From Coemansia sp. RSA 922 (lineage: Eukaryota; Kickxellomycota; Kickxellomycetes; Kickxellales; Kickxellaceae), in assembly GCA_027577415.1 (NCBI GenBank), contig JANBQS010000026.1, positions 1 to 56,596 on the forward strand: DNA of 56,596 nt, in the 5' to 3' direction. The number at the start of each line of letters is the position of its first letter. The stretch's first letter is position 1. The translations under genes and the position numbers were made by a program. The notes below the pieces were generated by a model. The model made no database searches. It was not told the DNA's origin and saw nothing but the letters and a program-made list of their open reading frames with translations. Below, piece after piece: positions 1 to 8,247 of the stretch.

Positions 1-583
1 ACACGGCAAAATCATCCCACCCAAAAAAATTCAGAACCCTACAATTCTCTCACTACTATGAAATTTCTGGATACTCTCTAGATATTTGGACATTTGCACA
101 GATGTGCTTGACCCTCATGGTAGTCGAGCTCGCCAAATAAAGCTCATTTTTCACTGACTCGCCGCTGAGGAGAGTGACAATACATTAGCAGTTGCTCTGT
201 TTTTTTGGCCAAAAGTAGAGGTTCTCTGTTTAAAATGCAGGCAGTGGCCATGGCTTATTCAAAAGGGGCTCAGCTTTGCTCAAAGAAAATGGAAACTCAC
301 AAAGCATCTCAGTTGCCTTTGTTTGGATACATCTTTTCTCTTCTTTTCCCATGTTTTCAACGAGCTCTTTTGAGTGCTCCATCAAAATGACGTAGCCTCC
401 ATAGTGCTTCTTTGGAGGTGCAATTTATTTCACAGTCTCCAAGAAACGTGTGTTTGTTGCTCTTTGTTCAAAGGCTAAAATACACGTCATTGGAGGTGCA
501 ATTGTTTTCGGGATGAAGAATTTGGCATACATGGTGGACAGGAATTTCCATCAGCAAGCATAGTAGGAGCAACCTGAGAGACG

Positions 584-590
584 TATAAAA
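584..590 (+). promoter_or_regulatory. TATA box of the 173-aa small gene
   Basis: TATAAAA followed by AGAG lies about 120 nt upstream of the ATG at 708. The same TATA-to-ATG spacing (about 90-120 nt) and the TATAAAAAGAG start recur upstream of the small genes near 23.3 and 25.6 kb. The 580 bases before it hold only short unconvincing ORFs. Confidence 0.6.
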
Positions 591-707
591 AGAGATGCTT
601 TCCTGCCCACCTCAACACTTTCTTTTGCTCCATATTCTCACACCTTTCTCCATTAGTTTTTTTAGAACCTTACTTGGATACTATTTACCAATAGTTTTAA
701 CTGAAAA

Positions 708-1229
708 ATGCCCATTCACGTGTATAAAACTGAAACCAACAACTATGATGATTATAAGATATGCGCTCGCGATATGGGGTTTAAATTTGCCATCGCTATC
801 TTTGGTAAGGATGAGTCTGAAACAGTTGTTGTAAATGGTGAAACAATAACTAGGCATCCTTTCAACGATTTACTTGAAGCTGCTAATGAACTTTATGGTG
901 ACACTGCTATCGAAAATAATGGTGAAGCTGTTGCTAAACTTTGTGATGGGGCTGATGCTGAAGCTTATGATAAAACAAATATTATTTTAATTATGAAAAT
1001 CCCAAGCATGCCAGGCAGTGCCGAAAATAATATTAGTACATACCTGGCAAGGTGTGACATTTATCGATGCAAATTTGGAGGAATATCAGATGTTGAAGAA
1101 CAGAAGATGTGGTCTATCAGCAAAAGACTTCTTAACTCCTTGAATGTCAAGGGCTATACTGATCTATATAACCGGTTTCCTGTGACTCTTGACAACATGT
1201 ATATTGGTCTGGGTGGAAAAAAGTACTAA
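708..1229 (+). CDS. small uncharacterised protein (173 aa)
   Basis: I do not recognise the family. The protein has no signal peptide or membrane segment. An N-terminal beta-type stretch (KFAIAIFGKDESETVVVNGE) is followed by a helix (FNDLLEAANELY) and a second hydrophobic strand (TNIILIMKI), an order that resembles the other small proteins near 4.8, 25.4 and 37.1 kb. The ATG at 708 is the first good start after a TATA box at 584. Codon usage is AT-rich. The architecture similarity to the other small families is inference; identity is low. The 330 bases after the stop, to about 1557, show nothing recognisable. Confidence 0.7.
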   Translation: MPIHVYKTETNNYDDYKICARDMGFKFAIAIFGKDESETVVVNGETITRHPFNDLLEAANELYGDTAIENNGEAVAKLCDGADAEAYDKTNIILIMKIPSMPGSAENNISTYLARCDIYRCKFGGISDVEEQKMWSISKRLLNSLNVKGYTDLYNRFPVTLDNMYIGLGGKKY

Positions 1230-1557
1230 TCAAGAGTTGAATATCGGGAATGCAGCATTAGGCCATGCCTCTTGCTGTAATCAGTTGCGTGTTAAAGTAG
1301 TATGTTTATTGATGTTCACAGAGATGAACTCTCTGTCTTCTCTTTAGTTTCGGTTGACCATTTTTCACCCCTGAAATATATATTAGTAGCCCTTATGCTG
1401 CAGTGCGCGCTGTCAAGCGCACCTTCTATTGGTCGTTTTTTATGAACTAAGGTTTCATATATTTCAGAACTTTTAGAAATAAATTATTATTCCCCAGAAA
1501 ATACACTAAACAAGGTAAATATTTGAGAGAGAAAGAATTGCTGACATTAGTCAAGTT

Positions 1558-2340
1558 TCATCCAACACTAGTTGACAATAAAAGTATGCCCAAGGAGGCG
1601 GTGTATAATTTCTTGAAGAACAAGCTATCTAGAGAGTTGATGCACTCATGAGCCGGTATTTTTTTTACTACGCTGTCTCCTTTCTCTGGTACATCCAGCG
1701 CGTCCGATTGCAGGACCTGTGCCAACTCGAAAGACTCGTGACAATGCTGGAACAATGGCTTATAATTGCCCACGCTAGCACCCTTGCTCACAATGGTCGA
1801 CATGACCTGGATACCCTGCGGAACAGCAAGCAGCTGAATGCGCACTGCCTCGACCTCAGAGATGGCCCCAAGCCTGCTTGTCAAACTGGTCGAACAGCAC
1901 CGACCAGAGCTTCTCCGAAGCTTCATGATGCACATGGTGCAAACACAGATTGAGTACTTCTGCCACCAATACATATACCTTATTACTTTCCAATCGAGTC
2001 TCAAAAAAGTCCTCCTAGTATAGCTTGCGCAACAATGCAACGAGCATGCCTGAAGCACGTGAATGGAGTTGCGATTTGATGCTACGCATACACTCAAAGA
2101 ACAGCAGCGCAATGCCGTCCCTGAATCCCGCCAACTGATCTGTGTAGCACTCGACGAGAGGGTGAATAGCGTGCTTGAAAACTTTTGCAATGTGTCGCCT
2201 CAGAGTATTCGAAACAAAAAAGACAGAGGTTTGGCGGCAAACCCGCCATACAATGGATTGCCGTTGTTCAATGTCCGGAAGTGGAGAGATAAGGCTGGAT
2301 GTCAGCCGCAAGTTGTTAATGAGACTATAGATCTTTGACC
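1558..2340 (-). pseudogene. decayed UTP20-like (U3 snoRNP HEAT-repeat protein) fragment
   Basis: Minus-strand translation gives a continuous helical-repeat protein from about 2330 to 1860: RHIAKVFKHAIHPLVE, then GIALLFFECMRSIKSQLHS, then ALLRKLY, then ETRLESNKVYVLVAEVLNLC. This pattern, with a gene-internal 'L..C.....LHS.....LLRKL' stretch, reminds me of the internal region of UTP20, the large HEAT-repeat component of the small-subunit processome. The frame is broken by a TAG at 2015-2017 and a TGA at 1856-1858, and continues in another frame (EVEAVRIQLLAVPQGIQVMS) to about 1600. UTP20 is normally over 2,000 residues, so this is a short dispersed fragment. The UTP20 label is recollection of family style; that it is a broken coding sequence is seen directly. 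Confidence 0.5.
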
Positions 2341-2678
2341 ATCATTTTTCCAGAGTTGTATGTGAAAAGAGCCGGCAAGGAATAGCACGGCTCTGTTATC
2401 CAGGTGAGCGCGAGGAAACCTCGACAATTGGAGATAGCAACCGGAGTCTCGGATATAGTTGCCGGCTGCTCGGAATCGTCAGTCGGCAGTGCTCCACGTG
2501 GTCCCCTGGGCCGGTTAGGTGCATTACCGTGCTGTTCCGGAACAAGCCTAACACGTGTATGGAGTATTGACTGAATCCGAAGCTAACCATAAAATCAGGT
2601 CTGGAAAAACCAATTACGACGACTGGTCTCATGGAGAATCAAGTAGTTTAGACGGTGGTGGTTTTTTTTCCCTCACAG

Positions 2679-2705
2679 ATGGATGATCGCCCAATGTCGA
2701 TCTAG
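2679..2705 (+). other. conserved upstream mini-ORF of DUF4246 copy 1
   Basis: An eight-codon ORF (MDDRPMSI) sits about 150 nt before the DUF4246 start. The same first eight codons occur 127 nt before the second copy at 38322. It directly follows a pyrimidine-rich CACAG, so it could alternatively mark a 5'UTR splice acceptor. The surrounding 200 bp are also conserved between copies, which is expected of a recent duplication. Confidence 0.35.
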
Positions 2706-2851
2706 ACACAAGTGCTGGAAATCCGCAGCAATCGCAAGTGGTAAGCAACTAAAATGAGACAAAAAAGAGGGAAAGGGCTTTCTCTTCTCTGCTTCTCTTC
2801 TCTTTTGTTTATTTCACCTATTTTCTTTATTCACTAGTTACTGACTTAAAC

Positions 2852-4564
2852 ATGAGAAAGCGCCGCTCTTATGCTGCCATCTCGCCATCGACAACTTTGG
2901 ATGAGCGCATTAGAATTCTCTTTTGTTGCTGCGCAATGTATAACTGCCATGCTGAGCCAATAGATGCACTTGTGGAAAGGCGGATGCGCCAGATGAGTAG
3001 CAACATTCGTTCAAAGTCGGACTGGATTGATTCCCTTAATGACGCTGATGCTCGTGCTGGCTGGGCCGCCGAAGCTAAGGCGAAGGGACTGACTGCTGTC
3101 GAGCTTGCTTATGTACTAGACGAGCTAGCATACTACGCATCTCTACACCCGCCGGGCAGCAACATCAGACTTAGCGCAGCTGACGACGTGTGGTTCTGTG
3201 ATGCACTTGTTGACCCCCAGATCACTAATGAGCTCAAGGACTATGCAGCTATTCTCGAGCGTGTGTCAGATTGCCTAAAAGACTGGTACCCAAATGACTG
3301 CTCACGCGTACTCAATTTGATTCACCCGTCGCTGTTTCCACTGATATATAGCCGCTCGAAGCTGTGCCGTGAGACCAACTCGTCACCGCAGGCGGCGCTT
3401 AAGCCTGGAGAGGTTGGGGAGTTTCCTGGATCTCTTGAGGGATGGTGTAAGGCTTTAAACGTTACAAAGGATATAGAGTCTGACTACTATCTCCCGATTG
3501 TAGTTAGGCGGTATGGAACTTATAGCTCCGAGAATTTTAGCTGGCTACCGTCCGAGTTTCGCGTTGACGACAATGGTGCTGTCACAATCGAGTCCTACAT
3601 CAACAACCTACACCCAGCCAAACACGCCGCGATGTACCAGATTATTGCCAGTGTCTTCTCCAAGTTTCTCCCGCTTTTGGAACAAGTCGTAACTGATCTC
3701 GTGCATTCACGCTGGCCACGAGTGAAACTAGACCCGGATGAATATTACAAGAGCGATGAGCCACAGCCTGATCCGGACGACGACGATTACTTTGAAGAAA
3801 TTATTCCGTGGAAGAGTCGTGCTACATTTGTTCCCCCGCAACCTGAGCCGTTTACTTTGCCTGAACGTCCTGTTATTCCCTACAAGCTCTGTGGACGGCG
3901 GCTACAGGCCATTATCAAAATGTCCAATATCGAGCTTACTCCAAAGAGGCCAATCTATGGCGGCGAGGACTGGAGCGTAGCGGGCTTGGCTAATGAGCGC
4001 ATTATTGCCACTGGCATTTTCTTCTACGATGTGGCGAACATCGCGCCAAGTAGTATGCGATTCCGTGAGGCACTTTCCTCTTTGGATTTCGAGGCCGAAC
4101 AATTTGACATTGAATCAATTGTCAATGTGTACGGTATAGAACAAGACCAATTGGGAGAAGGAGACCGTGTATCGCAGGAGCTAGGCAGTGTTGGCATTAA
4201 AGATGGACGGTGCGTGGTGTTCCCAAACGTACACCAGTTTAAACTGCCCGAGCTCAAGCTAACTGAAGAGACCAAGACCGGTCACTGCAAGATGCTTACG
4301 TTTTACTTTGTGGATCCAAGTACGCGCATTCCATCGACAGAGATTGTGCCACCACAACAGCAAGACTGGTACTTTGAAGACATCCTGGAATCTGAGCCGT
4401 TCTGCCGTTTGCCGCAGCTGGCAGTGGACGGCATCATGGACAAGGTCGATTTCCCAATTTCGCTCAAGGAGGCCAAGAGACATCGTTTACAAGTTCACCA
4501 GGACAAAAATATCATGGATGTCACATCATATTTGTTCGAGCCACGGGCTCTTTTTTGTGCCTAG
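2852..4564 (+). CDS. DUF4246-family protein, copy 1 (570 aa)
   Basis: Fungal DUF4246 protein (PF14033 family, function unknown, suspected dioxygenase-like fold). Recognisable landmarks: VELAYVLDELAYYASLHP around residue 90, SWLPSEFRVDDNGAVTIESY near 230-250, NNLHPAKHAAMYQIIASVF, WSVAGLANERIIATGIFFYD near 373-392, GRCVVFPNVHQFKL near 450 and STEIVPPQQQDW near 495. In the family as I remember it, the WHVEG block carries a His and a Glu, and FPN..QH carries a second His. Here they read WSVAG and HQFKL, so the putative metal-binding positions look lost. About 72% of residues match the second copy at 38481. It faces the small gene at 4619-5053 tail to tail, 54 nt apart. Confidence 0.85.
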   Translation: MRKRRSYAAISPSTTLDERIRILFCCCAMYNCHAEPIDALVERRMRQMSSNIRSKSDWIDSLNDADARAGWAAEAKAKGLTAVELAYVLDELAYYASLHPPGSNIRLSAADDVWFCDALVDPQITNELKDYAAILERVSDCLKDWYPNDCSRVLNLIHPSLFPLIYSRSKLCRETNSSPQAALKPGEVGEFPGSLEGWCKALNVTKDIESDYYLPIVVRRYGTYSSENFSWLPSEFRVDDNGAVTIESYINNLHPAKHAAMYQIIASVFSKFLPLLEQVVTDLVHSRWPRVKLDPDEYYKSDEPQPDPDDDDYFEEIIPWKSRATFVPPQPEPFTLPERPVIPYKLCGRRLQAIIKMSNIELTPKRPIYGGEDWSVAGLANERIIATGIFFYDVANIAPSSMRFREALSSLDFEAEQFDIESIVNVYGIEQDQLGEGDRVSQELGSVGIKDGRCVVFPNVHQFKLPELKLTEETKTGHCKMLTFYFVDPSTRIPSTEIVPPQQQDWYFEDILESEPFCRLPQLAVDGIMDKVDFPISLKEAKRHRLQVHQDKNIMDVTSYLFEPRALFCA

Positions 4565-4618
4565 TCGTATATTATTTAACATGGACTATATATCAAGCGC
4601 TGTTAAAAGCAAGGCGCA

Positions 4619-5053
4619 TTAATGTCTGTAATCACGTATTAAATGTTGGTGATATAACCAGCGCAATATGTTTATTGTTGTCCACAGTTGGACAGGAGTA
4701 GTACCATAATAAGTCAAAGACCCTGTATGCTGGAACTCGACAGTTACAAACACCATGTCTGCGAAATTCCCAATAAGAATAAATTTGCAACTATCGGCAA
4801 CATCGGGCGTAGTATTGTCCATATTCCTAATCCAATTAATGTTATGATTATACTGAGAACGAACAAGTGTGCCAATTTTTCTAATTGCTTCATAGTTGTG
4901 AACATCGTGTTTCTCTACCTCTAGAAGCGTTTCTAGGTCAGGAATGCGATTGTGGTCAATGGAATATGCAACTCTGCACGTGTCGCCATTTCCTATGTAT
5001 ACAAGGACAATTTTGATGGGGTCTTTAAAATCCTCCGATGTGGCGCGTTGCAT
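4619..5053 (-). CDS. small uncharacterised protein, family B copy 1 (144 aa)
   Basis: Family not recognised. It is paralogous to 36984-37310: MQRATSEDFKDP aligns with MLRITAGDFSNP, and later QYNHNINWIRNMDN with QYNDAFQWIGNLNE, then DSCKFILIGN with SGCKHILVGK. The order is beta strand, beta strand, helix (LETLLEVEKHD), helix, strand, giving a small alpha/beta domain of about 105 residues. This copy carries about 36 extra C-terminal residues that the other copy lacks. The start is set by alignment and by the TATA box about 100 nt upstream. There is no signal peptide. Confidence 0.7.
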   Translation of the reverse strand: MQRATSEDFKDPIKIVLVYIGNGDTCRVAYSIDHNRIPDLETLLEVEKHDVHNYEAIRKIGTLVRSQYNHNINWIRNMDNTTPDVADSCKFILIGNFADMVFVTVEFQHTGSLTYYGTTPVQLWTTINILRWLYHQHLIRDYRH

Positions 5054-5153
5054 TGCGGCAATAGGCTTGTAGTAAAGTAAAAATAAAAAGGTAGAGAGAG
5101 GAATAAGCGATACTGTGTTTCAAACGATTGAAATGGACTGGCAATAAGTGGGC

Positions 5154-5161
5154 TTTTTATA
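5154..5161 (-). promoter_or_regulatory. TATA box of family B copy 1
   Basis: On the minus strand GGGTATAAAAAGCCCACTTA lies about 100 nt before the ATG at 5053. The second family B gene has GGATATATAAAGCCCACT at the same distance, and similarity extends about 130 nt further upstream (CCAAAACTACG, GTGGCTTGG blocks). The promoter was therefore duplicated with the gene. Confidence 0.6.
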
Positions 5162-5496
5162 CCCGCCATGGGTTGGTAAAGAAACGAGCCATAGTCCAAT
5201 TTGTCCCAAACTGGGCGATGATCCTCCCCCAAAACTACGTAAGCCAAATCAGCCTCAAACATGGTTGGAGGAGCTGTGGCTTGGGCGCTCTGGAGCTAAA
5301 TCTGGCTTCCAAACTTTTCTATGAAAAAAGTATACTTTAATTCAATTATGAGGGTTTTCTCTGGTAGTACCCAACACTGCTGTTTCTCCCTTGATGAGTG
5401 AACAGTTAGCGAGGATGATTACAAAAGGGGTATTATATCAGTTGGTAGGACTGATTTGCAGACATGTTTAACATAATAACCACTGAAATGCACTTT

Positions 5497-7773
5497 TTAC
5501 TGATAAATATTGCCAATTGCCGTGTCACCGTTTGCTTCATTCGCCTTTTTTTGAAGATCCATCGCCTTTTCCCAAAAGGCATTGGCGAAGGCAAGCAGTT
5601 GTTTCGAAATCTCCTTCCATTTCTCGGCGCGCTCCTTGAATGGATTAACCCTGGACAATCTTTTGCTTGAAATATAACAGAGCTCATATGCGTCAAGTTC
5701 CTTCTTGATGGAAAGTTCACGGCGCTCTGGCTCGACATGCTTCCTCTTTTCAAATGTTCCGTGGCAGTCGGGAGTAAGACGACAGTTTTGGAATAGACAC
5801 TTGTGAATCGAAATCGCCAATCTCTTGAGCAGCTCGTTTTTGTCCGGTTTGCCACCTTCCAGTTTAAAGTATCTGACAATAAAATCCCTGAACGACTCGT
5901 GACAGTAGAATGCAGACTCTTTGGCCATGATCATGTCGTTGGTAGAGCCCTGTCGCCATCTTCTAATAGGGAGTTTGGCGAGTTCCTCATATTCACGACG
6001 CTTACCACTGACAGTGCCAAGTGTCGTGAACCAACAAATCAGGCACAACATTGACTCCCAGTCATCAAGGCTCGTGCGCTCGACGTCTGACTCGCTTAGG
6101 TTATTGATGCTCACGTAAGGTAAAGTCCCGGTCACCTTGTTAAGATCGTCCCGCTCCTTTTGCTCCAAGTCAACTGCGCAGTCAAAATCGATGAGCATCC
6201 CGCGAGCAATTCCCTCACTCCGAACAACAAGGATGTTGTTATCCGAGATATCGCGGTGCAGAATATTGCAATGGTCAACAAATGCACTGTGACAGCGCAT
6301 CGCATCACAGATGACAGTGACAAACTCTGCGACCGACTTTGTGGAGCACAACGATTCGCCGATAGGGCTCATGACGATACGGCGGTGAGCACGGAAAAGA
6401 GGGTCATCGTCGCTGCGCGCTTCGCCTAGCCCATTCACAGTATCAGCGTTATTCTCAGCCAATTTGTCTTTTCCATACATCGTATCTGTAGTATCCTCGA
6501 CCCACTCGCCATTGCGCTGGAACGAAACTCGCCCACCCGCCTCAATCTTTGGGAAGATAATATCTTTGGCGGCAGCCTGCGCAGAAAGTCTCTCCTTAAT
6601 CTTGTTGAGAGAGCTGACCTCGTCGCAAACATCGTCGGAGGCGTTGCGCTTGGATAACGCCCACGAGTACTTAATGACCACAGTTGTGATTAACGGATTT
6701 GTAGTCGAGACAACCGCTGTGGGCATGATGTCGGTGGCAAGGAAGCAGCGTGTATGGCGGCCAAACACCCGCTCAGCGTGGCATCTGACAGTCGAGAAGT
6801 AGTAGTACTTTACATCTGCGCCCTCGCCCGTACAGCCTTTCTCCCTAGGACATGCAATCTGCCAGCATCTTAGGTCGTGCAAGTACTCCATAGTCGGGTC
6901 ACGGCCGAGCTGAGACTCCTCGCAGAACGACCAATTGACGAGTACCTCGATAAAAGAGCGCCGACCTTTGGGTGTGGAAACGTCCATCTGGCAAGAGGAT
7001 ATAGCTCTGTCGTGGCCGAAATGGCACACCCGTACAAGCCTACCGCTGACAGTAACGCCCCAGGCAAAGCGCAGGTTGTGCTGCTGTTGGTACATCTCTC
7101 GTGCGTTCATATAGGGCCGCTTAAGCGCATCCTTAAAGCCATTGTCGTCGCCCTTGCGCTTGGCCTCCAGCACGGCAAACACCTCGTAGTATGAAAACCG
7201 TCTGCAATTGTCATCTATTGGATCGCTAATATTTGCTCTAGCCAGCCCCATGCCAATGCGCATAGTGTCGTCAGTGTCCGAGAAGTTGTAGTCAAATTTT
7301 GTAGAGGGAAGCACAAGGCGGCGCCCAAGGCCATTATCTGATCTAGAGTCAGCCAAAGAAATCAGCTTCTCCTGTACTATAAGCGCTCCGTACTCGATGA
7401 ACACCCCGATAGGACCATACATGGCTTTCTCGTTGCTAATCGACTGCCACAATATCCATTTTCTTGCTCTGTCCAGCTTTTCTTTAAGAAGAGTGCGGTT
7501 GTCTACAATATCTTCAGCCCTCTGAGTCGACGAACCGGGGTCGGTCAAAGTACTGGACTGCTGCATGGGCGAGTCTGGGCGTGGTTCGTCAGTGTCGCCC
7601 ATCTCATCCGCGGATTGTGCTGAGCTAGAAGGCGCAGTATCAAAATACAACTCCATGAATTGCGCAGCCTCTTTAATTATCTCTTGAGCGAGTACTAGTC
7701 GCTTATGGTCCAGTGGCCGAGCCAAGCTCAAAAGAGTCTTGATCCTTCTCAAGACACTGTTCGTAGCAGGCAT
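5497..7773 (-). CDS. FunK1-type fungal protein kinase (758 aa)
   Basis: Matches the fungal-specific FunK1 kinase family (Pkinase_fungal), cytosolic or nuclear Ser/Thr-like kinases of unknown substrate. The long N-terminal part includes AKRKGDDNGFKDALKRP and the block WGVTVSGRLVRVCHFGHDRA. The catalytic loop LHRDISDNNILVV is near residue 506 and the DFG-like motif is LIDFDCAVDL near 528, so catalytic Asp residues are present. The tail (residues 680-758) is lysine/glutamate-rich and probably helical. A separate ORF (7703-7930) overlaps its 5' end in another frame and may be the true N-terminus. The 440 bp downstream hold the promoter of the facing small gene. Confidence 0.88.
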   Translation of the reverse strand: MPATNSVLRRIKTLLSLARPLDHKRLVLAQEIIKEAAQFMELYFDTAPSSSAQSADEMGDTDEPRPDSPMQQSSTLTDPGSSTQRAEDIVDNRTLLKEKLDRARKWILWQSISNEKAMYGPIGVFIEYGALIVQEKLISLADSRSDNGLGRRLVLPSTKFDYNFSDTDDTMRIGMGLARANISDPIDDNCRRFSYYEVFAVLEAKRKGDDNGFKDALKRPYMNAREMYQQQHNLRFAWGVTVSGRLVRVCHFGHDRAISSCQMDVSTPKGRRSFIEVLVNWSFCEESQLGRDPTMEYLHDLRCWQIACPREKGCTGEGADVKYYYFSTVRCHAERVFGRHTRCFLATDIMPTAVVSTTNPLITTVVIKYSWALSKRNASDDVCDEVSSLNKIKERLSAQAAAKDIIFPKIEAGGRVSFQRNGEWVEDTTDTMYGKDKLAENNADTVNGLGEARSDDDPLFRAHRRIVMSPIGESLCSTKSVAEFVTVICDAMRCHSAFVDHCNILHRDISDNNILVVRSEGIARGMLIDFDCAVDLEQKERDDLNKVTGTLPYVSINNLSESDVERTSLDDWESMLCLICWFTTLGTVSGKRREYEELAKLPIRRWRQGSTNDMIMAKESAFYCHESFRDFIVRYFKLEGGKPDKNELLKRLAISIHKCLFQNCRLTPDCHGTFEKRKHVEPERRELSIKKELDAYELCYISSKRLSRVNPFKERAEKWKEISKQLLAFANAFWEKAMDLQKKANEANGDTAIGNIYQ

Positions 7774-7930
7774 TTGCTTCCTTGTGCATCTCGGTCATGA
7801 TTTGATCAGGCGACGTGTAGCTGTTTGCCCCTGAGGTCCCCGACCGTGTTGACCTGAGCGTACTGCTATCATGCCCTACATTATCAAGGGCGCTCGAAAG
7901 CGCACTGCTGCTCGCCTTGCGCTTAGTCAT
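7703..7930 (-). other. 75-codon ORF overlapping the 5' end of the FunK1 gene
   Basis: It starts with a basic, serine-rich stretch MTKRKASSSALSSALDNV and ends out of frame inside the kinase ORF. The two ORFs are open together for about 90 bp, so a single one-base shift would give one protein of about 800 residues. I see no usable intron that would join them. It could be the frameshifted N-terminus of the kinase or an upstream ORF. Confidence 0.45.
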
Positions 7931-8052
7931 TGGTAGCTAGCCAGTCGATAGTGATGCGATGCTGAAATGAAATAAATTATAAATATCTGAAAAAGAGCAC
8001 AAGTTTTGAAGAATAAACAAATAAACGGAAGAGGTGAGAGAAAGATGTGGAC

Positions 8053-8067
8053 TGTTTACAGTAAACA
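8053..8067. promoter_or_regulatory. palindromic forkhead-like site
   Basis: TGTTTACAGTAAACA is a perfect 7-bp inverted repeat around one base. Each half is GTAAACA, the core bound by forkhead factors. It lies in the 317-bp interval between the divergent kinase (minus) and F-box-like (plus) starts, so it could serve either. Confidence 0.45.
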
Positions 8068-8247
8068 CAAATCTTTCCCCCAAACCGGTTTGTCAGTATT
8101 ACGTTGATCCATTTGCCTGATCAGGCTGAGTTGATTTCTGGTTGGGCGTTGTTTTTTTTTACAGAAAACCCGCAGCACTCTTTCTTTTTCTTTTTCTTCG
8201 TTGTCGAATTTTACTTTATTTTCCACATTATTCGCAATTCAACAATA

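Noticed and set aside
2396..2632. 78-codon minus-strand ORF next to the UTP20-like fragment
   Set aside because: Does not continue the HEAT-repeat pattern and has no other support.
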